This document shows, piece by piece, positions 7,650 to 16,423 of a stretch of DNA of 64,000 nt (within the stretch, counting starts at the first letter, position 1; every line of letters starts with the position of its first letter). The translations under genes and the position numbers were made by a program. The stretch is from Actinomadura parmotrematis (lineage in GTDB: Bacteria; Actinomycetota; Actinomycetes; Streptosporangiales; Streptosporangiaceae), in the NCBI RefSeq assembly GCF_019458805.1, contig NZ_JAIBOA010000004.1:62001-126000 (forward strand), in the 5' to 3' direction. The notes below the pieces were generated by a model. It saw nothing but the letters and a program-made list of their open reading frames with translations, was not told the origin of the DNA and ran no database searches.

Positions 7650-7892
7650 ATGCGCGCAACGGGCACGGCCGCCGCCGTCGCGGCTTGCACGGCCGCCGCC
7701 GGGGCCGCCGCGTGGTCGCCGACGCTGTTCCGCGCGGCGATCGCCGCGGGCGCGGTGGCGTTCGCGATCGGCGCCGTCCGGGCGGCGCGGGAGATCCACG
7801 ATCGGCAGGTGCGGATCCTGCGCGGCCTCGACACCCAGACGGCCGTGCTGCGCGAGGCGGCCCGCGCCGCCCGCGACGAGCCGCGCCGCTAG
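7650..7892 (+). CDS. Small membrane protein
   Basis: 80 residues from the ATG at 7650, which has a good GAGGAGG site 7 bases upstream; the frame is open further upstream but without an RBS. Ala-rich N-terminal hydrophobic stretches (about 5-20 and 26-43) predict one or two membrane segments, followed by a basic, charged cytoplasmic helix. No family recognised. Confidence 0.65.
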   Translation: MRATGTAAAVAACTAAAGAAAWSPTLFRAAIAAGAVAFAIGAVRAAREIHDRQVRILRGLDTQTAVLREAARAARDEPRR

Positions 7893-7896
7893 CGGT

Positions 7897-8937
7897 TCAG
7901 GACCGCCAGAACAGCACCTTGGCGCTGGCGTTCTCGACCGTCCCGGCCGCCGCGCCGTACTGGGCGACCTGGACGCGCACCGAGCGGTTCTTGGCGACCG
8001 AGTCGGCCGACACGGCGTAGACCAGGTTCAGCGGGTCGCCGGTCGACTCGAAGTCCTGCACCGGGCCGCCCTCGTAGCCGGTGCCGGTGGTGTCGGCCTC
8101 GATGACGCGCACCTGGACGCGGGTGCCGGCCGGGACGCCGCCCACCCGGACGGAGGCGGTCAGGGAGTAGAAGGCCGGGCCGTTGAGGACGCCGGGGCCG
8201 CCCCCGTCCGGGTGCTGCTTCTCGGCGTCGGAGTACTCGATCTCCCAGGAGAGCGTCGTCCAGGACCCGGGCTGCAAGGGCTGCGCCCTGGTCGTTCCGA
8301 CCGACACGTAGTCGGGCATGTCGTCCTCCTGATCGGGGGGATGGGTGGGGGACACGCCGGGCTTCCACTGGCCGTAGTCGGCGGCCGTCGCGCGGTCGTA
8401 GTCGAGGCCCACCCCGTTGATGACGTGGTCGTTGGAGTACTGCTGGAGCTGCGCCCGCGCGTCCCAGAGCCCGCCGGACCAGGCGTAGGTCTGCCACCCG
8501 TAGGCGATCTTCTGGGCGTCGAAGGCGCGCTTGACGGGGTAATAGCCGCCGTAGAGGCCGACGCGGGCGCGGCCGATGACCGACGCGGCGCCGTCGAGGT
8601 AGGCGTTGATGGCGGTCTGCTGGGCGGCGGTCGCGTCGAAGTCGACGGCGAAGTAGATCGGCCGGTCGGCGGGCATGCCGCACGCGGCGGCCTGCGCGGC
8701 GGCGTCCCTGGCGTCGGCGGTGCCGCCCGCCCGGCCGGACAGGGCGCGGTCGGCGGTGGTCTCCCACACCACGACGAGCCAGATGCCGGCGGCGGCGAGC
8801 TGCCGCGCCTCGGCCTTGGTGAGGTTCTTGCCGGTGGTGTCGTGCGACAGGTAGCGGCAGGCGAACTTCACGCCCGCCCTGGTGAGCGCGGCCGGACCGG
8901 GGCGGCCCCACGCGTAGTCCACGCCGAACACGGCCAT
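7897..8937 (-). CDS. DUF1906 glycoside-hydrolase-like protein with beta-sandwich C-terminal domain
   Basis: 346 residues. The first ~200 residues match the DUF1906 / Rv2525c-like TIM-barrel family (GVDYAWGRPG, CRYLSHD, GIWLVVVWETT, PIYFAVDFD, VGLYGGYY, WQTYAWSG, QQYSN..GVGLDYD). Residues about 215-346 are a separate beta-rich domain (VRVGGVPAGTRVQVRVIEADTTG...). The family is linked to cell-wall polysaccharide, but no catalytic activity is established. No signal peptide is seen, which is atypical; export may be Tat-independent or absent. RBS GGGGAGCAG precedes the ATG. Confidence 0.85.
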   Translation of the reverse strand: MAVFGVDYAWGRPGPAALTRAGVKFACRYLSHDTTGKNLTKAEARQLAAAGIWLVVVWETTADRALSGRAGGTADARDAAAQAAACGMPADRPIYFAVDFDATAAQQTAINAYLDGAASVIGRARVGLYGGYYPVKRAFDAQKIAYGWQTYAWSGGLWDARAQLQQYSNDHVINGVGLDYDRATAADYGQWKPGVSPTHPPDQEDDMPDYVSVGTTRAQPLQPGSWTTLSWEIEYSDAEKQHPDGGGPGVLNGPAFYSLTASVRVGGVPAGTRVQVRVIEADTTGTGYEGGPVQDFESTGDPLNLVYAVSADSVAKNRSVRVQVAQYGAAAGTVENASAKVLFWRS

Positions 8938-9182
8938 GGCTGCTCCCCACCTCGCGACTGATGCTTGACGATTTAACCGCTTCGCGGGGGTGTGTCGCAG
9001 CAGATTGGCGGACGATCAGGGCGGACCGGTGGGAAAGGGGACGCCGCCGCGCCCGCCGCTCCCGGGGCCTTGACCAAAGGTTGGCGGCACCGGCGCCGCC
9101 GCGCGGCGCGGACGCTAGGCGGCGGCCGCCGGACTGGCTACAACGGAGCTGATCACGATCTTCGACCAGGTCACGGGGGGCC

Positions 9183-11135
9183 ATGTTGATCCAGGAAGGA
9201 GCGGGACCGAGCCGGGCGCGGGGGCTGGCCGTGCTCACCGCGACGCCGCTGCTGGCGCTGGTCCCGGTGCTCGGCGCGACGGCGCCGGCGCGCGCCGACG
9301 GACCCGTCCAGGTGCACCACCGCAAGCACTACCACCACAAGCACGGCGAGCGCGGCGGGCACCGGCGCGGCGGGCACGGCGGGCACGGCGGGCACGGCGG
9401 GCACGGCCCCGTCCGGCCGGTGCGCGCCAAGAACAAGGCGAAGAAGCGCGCGAGCGGGCGCACGGTGCCCGTCCGGCCGGCCTCGTTCGCCATCGAGACG
9501 TCGGGTCCGAGCGCCCCGCTGGTCCCCGGCCGCACCTACAGCTGGCCGTTCTCGATGACCAACGACGGCGGCCGGGCCGCCTCCGGGACGGTGCTGCGGA
9601 CGCCCCTGTCCGGGGCCCTGGAGTACGTGTCGGGCTCGTCGTCCTGCTCGTTCGCGGGCGGCGGCGACGCGGGCGCCCCCGCCGCGCCCCGGGGTCCCGG
9701 CTCGGCCGCGGACGCGGGGGAGGCCGCGCCGTCCGGCGCCGTGGTCTGCCGGGTCGGCGACGTCCAGGCCGGGCGCACCGTCGAGGGCGTGATCACCGCC
9801 CGGGTCTCCACCGCGGTGCGGCCCCGGCAGCGGATCAGCAGCACGGCCACGCTGAGCTGGGGATCCTCCCGGATCGTCAAGGCGTTCCCGACGGCGGTGG
9901 TGGCCGACACCGCCGACCTGTCGCTCACCAAGCGGGGGCCGTCGGCCGTCCGGCCCGGCGGGACCGTGCCGTACGAGATCACGGTGCGCAACGCGGGGCC
10001 GTCCCGGGCCGAGAACGTCGTCGTGACCTCCCGCGCGCCCGCGACCGTGGTCGAGAACGACAGCACCTGCACCGGCGGGCCCGGCGCGACCGGACCGGCG
10101 GGGACGTCCGGGACGTCCGGGACGTCCGACGCGTCCGGGACGTCCCCCGGCTCCCCGGCGGGCGGCACGGCCGGGAGCGCGTACTCGTGCTCGGTCGGCT
10201 CGCTGGACGTCGGCGAGAGCAGGACGATCCACACCCGCGTGCAGCCCGGCCGGGGCGCCAAGCCGGGGACGGTGCTCCAGGCGCCGTCCTCGGCGCGCAC
10301 CGACACGACCGAGCTGGAGCTCGGGAACAACACCGCCACCGTCCGCACGAAGATCGTCAAGCCGGCGGCCGCGCGGCCCGCGGACGACGGGCAGGCCCGG
10401 CCGGTGAAGGTGCCGCACCGCCCCGCGCACGCGGCGTGCGCGCCCGGCCGCCCCGGCACGGGCACGGCGAACGGCGCGAGCGGCACCAACAGCGCGAACG
10501 GCGCGGCGGGCGGACGCCCCGGCGCGCCCGGATGCGCGGCCGGGCACGCGAACGCGCAGCAGTGCGCGGCGGCGTCCGGCGGTTCGCCCGGCCGCCAGGG
10601 CGGCATGCCCGGACGTCCCGGCACGGGCACGACCGGCGGCGCCTCGAGCCAGGCCGGACGGCCCGCCTGCGGCTCCGGCCACGCGCGCCCCGACCAGTGC
10701 ACGACGGGCTCCGGCGCCTCCGGCACCTCCGGTACCTCCGGCGGCGGCGGCCCGAACGGCTCCGCGCCGGGCCGCGGCGGCGCGTCCAACGGCGCGCCCG
10801 GCTGCGGTTCCGGGCACGCGAGCCCGGACGAGTGCGCGGCGGCGTCCGGCGGACCGGCGGGGCAGCAGGGCGGCGCCCCCGGCCGCACCGGCCCGCACGC
10901 CCCGACCGGCCCGACCGGCCCGAACGGCTCCGCCGGCCAGGGCGCCCGCCCCGGCGCCAAGCCCGGCTGCGTCACGGGCCGCCAGGCGTGGGCGCCGGAC
11001 CGGGCGGGCTCGGCGCGCACCGGCGGCCTCCCCCACACCGGGTTCGGGACGGGGCTGCTGGTCGACGCGTCGGTCGGCCTGGTCGGCACCGGCCTGATCC
11101 TCACCCGCTTCGCCCGCCGGCGCCGCGAGAGCTGA
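9183..11135 (+). CDS. LPHTG-anchored cell-surface protein with DUF11-type repeats
   Basis: 650 residues. An N-terminal signal peptide (about 1-39, ending APARADG) is followed by a His/Gly-rich tract (HKHGERGGHRRGGHGGHGG), then two beta-sandwich segments, the second a clear DUF11-like unit (DLSLTKRGPSAVRPGGTVPYEI...). A long Gly/Ser/Pro-rich stalk holds three similar cysteine loops (CAAGHANAQQC, CGSGHARPDQC, CGSGHASPDEC). The C-terminus is a complete sorting signal: LPHTG near residue 617, a hydrophobic segment and a RRRRES tail. Expected to be exported and covalently linked to peptidoglycan by sortase. Stalk-like adhesin or sheath role is inferred. No sortase gene lies nearby. Confidence 0.85.
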   Translation: MLIQEGAGPSRARGLAVLTATPLLALVPVLGATAPARADGPVQVHHRKHYHHKHGERGGHRRGGHGGHGGHGGHGPVRPVRAKNKAKKRASGRTVPVRPASFAIETSGPSAPLVPGRTYSWPFSMTNDGGRAASGTVLRTPLSGALEYVSGSSSCSFAGGGDAGAPAAPRGPGSAADAGEAAPSGAVVCRVGDVQAGRTVEGVITARVSTAVRPRQRISSTATLSWGSSRIVKAFPTAVVADTADLSLTKRGPSAVRPGGTVPYEITVRNAGPSRAENVVVTSRAPATVVENDSTCTGGPGATGPAGTSGTSGTSDASGTSPGSPAGGTAGSAYSCSVGSLDVGESRTIHTRVQPGRGAKPGTVLQAPSSARTDTTELELGNNTATVRTKIVKPAAARPADDGQARPVKVPHRPAHAACAPGRPGTGTANGASGTNSANGAAGGRPGAPGCAAGHANAQQCAAASGGSPGRQGGMPGRPGTGTTGGASSQAGRPACGSGHARPDQCTTGSGASGTSGTSGGGGPNGSAPGRGGASNGAPGCGSGHASPDECAAASGGPAGQQGGAPGRTGPHAPTGPTGPNGSAGQGARPGAKPGCVTGRQAWAPDRAGSARTGGLPHTGFGTGLLVDASVGLVGTGLILTRFARRRRES

Positions 11136-11140
11136 GCGGG

Positions 11141-11183
11141 CGGCGGGGCCGGGGACCGCGACGCGCGGTCCCCGGCCCCGCCG
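11141..11183. terminator. Strong GC hairpin after surface-protein gene
   Basis: Perfect 20-bp stem (arms 11141-11160 and 11164-11183; core GGGGCCGGGGACCGCG) with a 3-nt loop, starting 5 bases after the stop. No T-tract. Confidence 0.8.
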
Positions 11184-11219
11184 TGCGCCTCCGCCCCGGA
11201 GCCGTACGAGGATGGGGGC

Positions 11220-12146
11220 ATGCTGCTACGCATCTTCACCGAGCCCCAGCAGGGCGCGAGCTACGAGACGCTGCTGTCGGTCGCCAAGGCCACCGAGGAC
11301 CTCGGCTTCGACGCCTTCTACCGCTCCGACCACTACCTGAAGATGGGCGACGTGTCCGGCCTGCCCGGCCCGACCGACGCCTGGATCACCCTCGGCGCGC
11401 TCGCCCGCGAGACCAGCCGCATCCGGCTCGGCACGCTGATGACGGCCGCGACGTTCCGCCACCCCGGCCCGCTCGCCATCGCCGTCGCGCAGGTCGACCG
11501 GATGAGCCGGGGCCGGGTGGACTTCGGCATCGGCACCGGCTGGTTCGAGCAGGAGCACGCCGCCTACGGCATCCCGTTCCCGAGCCTGAACGAGCGGTTC
11601 GAGCGGCTGGAGGAGCAGCTCCAGATCATCACCGGGCTGTGGCGGACGCCCGAGGGCGAGACGTTCGACTTCGCGGGCGCGCACTACAGCCTCAAGGACT
11701 CCCCGGCGCTGCCGAAGCCGGCCCGGCCCGAGGGCCCGCCCGTCCTCATCGGCGGGTTCGGCGCCAAGCGGACGCCGCGCCTCGCCGCCGCGTACGCCGA
11801 CGAGTACAACGTCCCCTTCCACAAGGTGGACGAGACGCTCGCGGCGTTCGGGCGGGTCCGCGACGCCGTCGAGGCCGCCGGCCGGACGAAGCCGATGGTG
11901 TACTCGGCCGCGCAGGTGGTGTGCTGCGGCCGTACCGAGGCCGAGATCAAGGAGCGCGCCGACGCGATCGGCCGCGACGTCGCCGAGCTCCGCGAGAACG
12001 GCCTCGCCGGCACGCCCGCCGAGGTCGTCGACAAGATCGGCCGGCTGGCCGAGGGCGGCGCCACGACCGTCTACCTCCAGGTGCTCGACCTGCACGACCT
12101 CGGCCACCTGGAGCTGCTGGCGACCGAGGTCCAGGACCGCCTCTAG
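11220..12146 (+). CDS. LLM-class F420-dependent oxidoreductase
   Basis: 308 residues. Luciferase-like TIM barrel with the family blocks GFDAFYRSDHYL (about 30-41), RIRLGTLMTAATFRHPG, RVDFGIGTGWFEQEHAAYGIPFPS, ERFERLEEQLQII and PPVLIGGFGAKRTPRLAA. The N-terminal and GTGW patterns are those of actinomycete F420-dependent members. It probably reduces or oxidises a small carbonyl or quinone-type substrate in the cytoplasm; the substrate is unknown. Single gene, flanked by a terminator upstream and a palindromic repeat downstream. Confidence 0.9.
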   Translation: MLLRIFTEPQQGASYETLLSVAKATEDLGFDAFYRSDHYLKMGDVSGLPGPTDAWITLGALARETSRIRLGTLMTAATFRHPGPLAIAVAQVDRMSRGRVDFGIGTGWFEQEHAAYGIPFPSLNERFERLEEQLQIITGLWRTPEGETFDFAGAHYSLKDSPALPKPARPEGPPVLIGGFGAKRTPRLAAAYADEYNVPFHKVDETLAAFGRVRDAVEAAGRTKPMVYSAAQVVCCGRTEAEIKERADAIGRDVAELRENGLAGTPAEVVDKIGRLAEGGATTVYLQVLDLHDLGHLELLATEVQDRL

Positions 12147-12161
12147 CGTCCTCCGCCCCCG

Positions 12162-12255
12162 GTGACCGCCCGGTCGCCCGAAATCGAGATGCGGCGTGTT
12201 GGGCACTTTCGATCTTCAAAGGGCCCAACACGCCGCATCTCGACGGGTGGTGACC
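12162..12255. repeat. Dispersed palindromic repeat, copy 2
   Basis: Perfect 20-bp inverted repeat (arms 12185-12204 and 12223-12242, core GAGATGCGGCGTGTTGG), loop containing TTTCGATC. Same flank and spacing as the copy at 2586. In this copy the outer GGTGACC flank is also mirrored on the right side (GGTGACC near 12249), giving a longer imperfect palindrome. It lies between convergent genes and may terminate both. Confidence 0.85.
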
Positions 12256-12261
12256 GGGGGG

Positions 12262-13998
12262 TCAGGCGGGTGCGGCGGCGGCCTCGATCTCGGCCGCCTC
12301 CTCCTCGGTGCGGGCGTGCAGCGGCAGCAGGAACGCCGCGACGAACGTCAGCCCGAGCATCCCGACGACGACCCAGGACGTGACCTGCATGGCGTCGCTG
12401 AAGCCCTGCCCGGCCGCCTGCTTCCCGGCCGCGCCGACCGCCTGCCGGATCGCGCCCGCCTGCTGCGGCGCGGCGGCCGCGGCCTGCCGGACGGTCCCCT
12501 CCAGCGCCGTGCAGGACGCGGGCGTCGCCGCGGCGTCCTTGGCGGCGGCGCGGTCGTGCCCGCAGGCCCGCAGGCCGGCGGCGATGCGGTCCTGGACGGG
12601 CGCGGGGACGGACGCGGCGGCGAGCCGCGCCCGCAGCCGCGCGGCGCCGTCGTCGGCGGCGGACGCGACGTGCCCGCCGAGCAGGCCGAAGAAGATCGTG
12701 CCGAGGACGGCGGCGCCGAGCGCCGCGCCGAGCTGCTGGATCGCGGTGAGGGTGCCGCCCGCCGACCCGGTCTCGGCGGGCTCGACGCCGGCGAGGACGG
12801 TGTCGAAGAACGGCGCCATCAGCAGGCCCATGCCGAGCCCGGTGACGACGAGCGCGGGCGTGAGCTGCCAGGGCGTGATGTCGAGCCCGCCGTGGCGCAG
12901 GGTGAGGGCCTCCGCCGCCGCGCCCGCGGCCATGACGACCGCGCCGCCGTGGATGACGCGGCGGCCGAAGCGGGTGAGCGCCTGCGCCAGCCCGAACCCG
13001 ACGATCATGCCGGCGGACCAGGGGATCTGCGACAGCCCCGCCTTCAGCGGCGAGTACCCGAGGCCGAGCTGGAGGTAGAGGCCGAACACGAGGGCGAAGC
13101 CGGTCATGCCGGAGAAGAACACCAGGCCGACGACGAGGCCGCCGGTGAAGCCGCGCTTGGTGAACAGCGACGGGACGATCAGCGGGTCGCCGCCGGCGCG
13201 CTGCTTGCGCACCTGGTACCAGGCGAACACGCCGAACACCGCGACGGCGGCGGCCATCATGGCGAACGTCCAGGCGGGCCAGCCGAGCTCGCGGCCCTGC
13301 ACGAGCGGGTAGACGACGAGCGCGGCGCCGAGCGAGGCGAGGACCGCGCCGCCGAGGTCGAGGCGGGTGGCGTCCTCGCCGCGGCCGCGCGGCAGCACGA
13401 GCAGGCCGAAGAGCACGGCGGCGGCGCCGACCGGCAGGTTGATCAGGAAGATCATGCGCCAGCCGGTGCCGAACAGGTCGGCGTCCACCAGCCAGCCCGC
13501 GAGGACCGGGCCGCCGACCGCCGACAGGCCCATGATCGGGCCGAACAGGCCGAACGCGGTGCCCATCTCCTTGGGCGGGAACATCCGCCGGATCATGCCG
13601 ATGCCCTGCGGCAGCATCAGCGCGCCGAACAGGCCCTGCACGACGCGGGCGCCGATGAGCATGCCGGGCCCGGTCGCGATGGAGCAGAGCAGCGACCCGA
13701 CGGTGAAGCCGGCGGCGCCGATGAGGAACATCCGCTTGCGGCCGTACAGGTCGCCGAGGCGCCCGCCGGTGATGAGGCCGACGGCCATGGCGAGCGTGTA
13801 GCCGGCGGCGAGCCACTGGATGGTGGCGGCCGACCCGCCGAGGTCGGCGCGGATGGTGGGGGAGGCGATGGTGGTGATCAGCGAGTCCAGCAGGTCCATG
13901 ATCTCGCCGAGCAGGATGACCAGCAGCGCCGCCCAGCGCCACCGGTAGAGCGTCTCGGGTACGCCGGCGGGCGCGCCGCCGGCCGCGGTGTGGCTCAT
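12262..13998 (-). CDS. MFS multidrug exporter, DHA2 (EmrB/QacA-like) family
   Basis: 578 residues from the ATG at 13998 (MSHTAAGG; GGAGACC upstream). About 14 membrane segments are readable. Signature blocks: MDLLDSLITTIASPTIRADL (motif D1), GGRLGDLYGRKRM (motif A), GARVVQGLFGALMLPQG, and FLINLPVGAAAVL. A non-membrane insert near residues 405-510 (SVPAPVQDRIAAGLRACGHDR...) lies between late helices, as in several actinomycete members. Proton-driven efflux of a toxic compound is expected. Transcribed away from a TetR regulator across a 215-bp region packed with operator-like sites. Confidence 0.93.
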   Translation of the reverse strand: MSHTAAGGAPAGVPETLYRWRWAALLVILLGEIMDLLDSLITTIASPTIRADLGGSAATIQWLAAGYTLAMAVGLITGGRLGDLYGRKRMFLIGAAGFTVGSLLCSIATGPGMLIGARVVQGLFGALMLPQGIGMIRRMFPPKEMGTAFGLFGPIMGLSAVGGPVLAGWLVDADLFGTGWRMIFLINLPVGAAAVLFGLLVLPRGRGEDATRLDLGGAVLASLGAALVVYPLVQGRELGWPAWTFAMMAAAVAVFGVFAWYQVRKQRAGGDPLIVPSLFTKRGFTGGLVVGLVFFSGMTGFALVFGLYLQLGLGYSPLKAGLSQIPWSAGMIVGFGLAQALTRFGRRVIHGGAVVMAAGAAAEALTLRHGGLDITPWQLTPALVVTGLGMGLLMAPFFDTVLAGVEPAETGSAGGTLTAIQQLGAALGAAVLGTIFFGLLGGHVASAADDGAARLRARLAAASVPAPVQDRIAAGLRACGHDRAAAKDAAATPASCTALEGTVRQAAAAAPQQAGAIRQAVGAAGKQAAGQGFSDAMQVTSWVVVGMLGLTFVAAFLLPLHARTEEEAAEIEAAAAPA

Positions 13999-14044
13999 GG
14001 GGGTCTCCCAGCGTCGGGGGGAAGGATCGGGCGGAAGTGCGGTG

Positions 14045-14093
14045 GAACGGTGTTCGTTCTCTACGAACACTGTTCTAAAGTCGAACGGTGTTC
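14045..14093. promoter_or_regulatory. Triple GAAC-N3-GTTC operator array at the exporter promoter
   Basis: Three copies of the palindrome GAACnnnGTTC at 14045-14055, 14065-14075 and 14083-14093, spaced about two helical turns apart. A further half-site GTTCG is near 14108. The array lies just upstream of the exporter start. The 3-bp spacer differs from the 4-bp spacer of the actinobacterial LexA box. Unlike the TATCGCG site next to the tetR start, so a second regulator may be involved. Confidence 0.7.
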
Positions 14094-14164
14094 GTGTCAA
14101 GTACGATGTTCGTTGCCCGGGCGGGCCCGGCCGGACGGCCGACGTCTCGCCTATAGAGAAGATA

Positions 14165-14198
14165 TATCGCGTGTCGCGATAGTCAAGATGTATCGCGA
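14165..14198. promoter_or_regulatory. TATCGCG inverted repeat before the TetR gene
   Basis: TATCGCG (14165-14171), 3-bp spacer, CGCGATA (14175-14181), and a third half-site TATCGCGA at 14191-14198. It ends 15 bp before the TetR start codon. Position and symmetry fit autoregulation by the TetR protein. Confidence 0.65.
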
Positions 14199-14213
14199 GA
14201 TTGGGGGTCGCCG

Positions 14214-14942
14214 ATGGCCGGCGCAGCCGTGCCCATGCCGACGCCGCCGGGCCGCCGCCCGCGCCGCACCGAGCCGCGCCGCGCGCTGTCGCAGGGGCTC
14301 ATCGTGCGCACCGCCGTCGCCGTCCTCGACGCCGAGGGCCTGGACGCGGTCACCATGCGCCGCGTCGCGCAGGAGCTCGGGACCGGGCCCGCCTCGCTGT
14401 ACGCGCACGTGGGGAGCAAGGACGAGCTCTACGAGCTGATGCTCGACCACGTCCTCGGCGAGGTCGAGCTGCCCGCGCGGGTGGAGCCCGAGCGCTGGCA
14501 GGAGCAGATGAAGGAGGTCTCCCGCGCGTCGCGGGCGGTGCTGTCGGCCCACCGCGACATCGCGCGCGTCTCCCTCGCCTCCCTCCCGACCGGCCCGAAC
14601 ACGCTCGCCATCGGGGAGTTCCGGCTCGCCCTGATGCGGGCCGGCGGCATCCCGCCCCGGGTCGCCGCGCTCGCCATCGACACCCTCGGCATGCTCGTCG
14701 ACGCCGACGTCATCGAGGACAGCATCATCCTCGCGAAGACGCCGCCGGGCGAGGACCCCTGGCGGGCCTTCCGGGAGCACATCGCCGAGATCCGCCGCTA
14801 CCTGGAGGCCCTGCCGCCCGACCGCTTCCCCAACATCGTCGGGATGGCGGAGGAGCTGACCGCCGAGGGCGGCGACGGGCGCTTCGAGTTCGGGCTCGAC
14901 ATCCTGGTCCGCGGCATCGCCTCCTACGCCGAGGACGGGTGA
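14214..14942 (+). CDS. TetR-family transcriptional repressor
   Basis: 242 residues. HTH at about residues 25-70 (LIVRTAVAVLDAEGLDAVTMRRVAQELGTGPASLYAHVGSKDEL), followed by a TetR-C-like ligand domain (LSAHRDIARVSL, GEFRLALMRAGGIPPRVAALAIDTLGMLV). The divergent drug exporter is the natural target, in the usual drug-induced derepression arrangement. Confidence 0.92.
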   Translation: MAGAAVPMPTPPGRRPRRTEPRRALSQGLIVRTAVAVLDAEGLDAVTMRRVAQELGTGPASLYAHVGSKDELYELMLDHVLGEVELPARVEPERWQEQMKEVSRASRAVLSAHRDIARVSLASLPTGPNTLAIGEFRLALMRAGGIPPRVAALAIDTLGMLVDADVIEDSIILAKTPPGEDPWRAFREHIAEIRRYLEALPPDRFPNIVGMAEELTAEGGDGRFEFGLDILVRGIASYAEDG

Positions 14943-15067
14943 CGCCGCCGCGGCCCGCCGCGGAAGAGATTCGGACGACGTTGACCCGAACGCCACACTT
15001 TTCCAGCCGTCCGGATCGGTGCAACTTGATCATATGGTGACGGTTATCTGTCATGCTGTGCTGTGCC

Positions 15068-16363
15068 ATGCAGCCTCCGCCTAACCGTCCCCCCTCGGGC
15101 GACCCCTACGGACCCGGCGGTCCCGACGAGCCGGGCCCGGGGTACGGGCGCGGCCGCCCGCCGCGGCCGCCCGGGCAGCCGTACGGCCCGCCGTCCGGCC
15201 CGTCCCCGCAGCAGCAGCACCCCTATGGCCTCCCGCCGGCGCCCCGGCAGCGCCCGCCCCAGCCGCCCCCGCAGCAGCGGCCGCCGGAGCAGCCCTACGA
15301 CGACTTCTGGCAGGAGCGGCCCCCGCGCCGGCCGCCGCGGCAGCCGCCGCGCGAACCCCGCCGCGAGCCCCGGCACGGCGCCCCGCCGCCCGAGCAGCCC
15401 TACGACCAGCCCCAGCCCTACGGCCGGCCTTACGAGCAGCCGCCCGAGCAACCCGACTACGGCGACCTGTTCGCCGGCCGCGACCCGCTCGCGCCCGACC
15501 CGGACGACAAGTTCGCGGTCGGCTCCGAGCACGGCATCGGCGGCGACCTGGAGCGCGCCTTCGAGGGCGCGCGCCGCTCGCGGATCCTGCACATCACGCT
15601 GGCGGTCGGCTCGCTCACGCTGATCAGCGGGCTCGGCATCGGCAGCGCCGTCGCGTTCGTCATGCTGAGCCGCCCCGCCGGCTCGACCGGCCTCGGCCCC
15701 ATCCGCTCGGGGGACCCGCGGCCCTCGGGCGCGGCCCCGGTGGACGCCCCGCCCGCCGCGGGCCGGGTGGGCGAGCCGCCGTCCGGCACGGCCGTCCCGG
15801 CCAAGGGCACCGGGCGCTTCCGCCGCGCCGCCGTCGCCGTCCCGCACACGGTGGGCAGCGGGAAGACGCTGCGCTACGCGGTCGACGTCGAGGGCGGCAC
15901 CCAGCAGAGCGCCGGCGCGTTCGCCGCGCAGGTCGAGCAGATCCTCGGCGGCCGGCGCGGCTGGACGGCCGGCGGCAAGTGGGCCTTCCAGCGCGTCGAC
16001 TCCGGCTCCTACGACTTCGTCATCCGGCTCGCCACGCCCGCCACCACCGACAAGCTGTGCCAGGCCGCGGGCGTCGACACCGCCGGCGAGGCCGACTGCG
16101 CGGCGGGCCGGCAGATCGTGGTGAACCTGCGGCGCTGGCTGCTGCCGACCACCGAGTACAAGGGCTACCCGGCGCTCTACCGCACCTTCCTGATCAACCA
16201 CGAGGTCGGGCACCGGATCGGCCAGAAGCACGTGACGTGCCCGGGGAAGGGGCGCGCCGCACCGGTGATGATGGAGCAGTTCCAGGGGCTGGACGGGTGC
16301 CGCGTCAACGGCTGGCCGTTCGACGCCGGCGGCCACCTCGCCACCGGCCCGGACACCTCCTGA
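15068..16363 (+). CDS. Membrane-anchored DUF3152 protein with zincin-like HEVGH motif
   Basis: 431 residues from the ATG at 15068. Residues 1-140 are a Pro/Gln/Tyr-rich cytoplasmic tail. One membrane segment lies near 175-200 (LHITLAVGSLTLISGLGIGSAVAFVMLS), then a linker. The extracellular DUF3152 domain covers about 255-431 (LRYAVDVEGGTQQSAGAFAAQVEQIL, NLRRWL, INHEVGHRIGQKH). The HEVGH..xxxH arrangement is the metallopeptidase zincin pattern, and four cysteines could form disulfides. A secreted-side peptidase is inferred; the family's substrate is not known. The protein-rich N-terminal tail may bind cytoplasmic partners. Confidence 0.85.
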   Translation: MQPPPNRPPSGDPYGPGGPDEPGPGYGRGRPPRPPGQPYGPPSGPSPQQQHPYGLPPAPRQRPPQPPPQQRPPEQPYDDFWQERPPRRPPRQPPREPRREPRHGAPPPEQPYDQPQPYGRPYEQPPEQPDYGDLFAGRDPLAPDPDDKFAVGSEHGIGGDLERAFEGARRSRILHITLAVGSLTLISGLGIGSAVAFVMLSRPAGSTGLGPIRSGDPRPSGAAPVDAPPAAGRVGEPPSGTAVPAKGTGRFRRAAVAVPHTVGSGKTLRYAVDVEGGTQQSAGAFAAQVEQILGGRRGWTAGGKWAFQRVDSGSYDFVIRLATPATTDKLCQAAGVDTAGEADCAAGRQIVVNLRRWLLPTTEYKGYPALYRTFLINHEVGHRIGQKHVTCPGKGRAAPVMMEQFQGLDGCRVNGWPFDAGGHLATGPDTS

Positions 16364-16423
16364 CCGGACGTTCCCCCCGAAAACCGGTGGGCGGCGCCGC
16401 GCGGGGTCGGCCAGACTGGCCGG

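Noticed and set aside
9360..9405. CRISPR-like GGGCACGGC tandem repeat
   Set aside because: Nine-base coding repeat encoding the Gly-His-Gly tract of the surface protein.
14045..14093. LexA/SOS boxes
   Set aside because: The actinobacterial LexA box has a 4-bp spacer (GAACnnnnGTTC); here the spacer is 3, so a different regulator is more likely.
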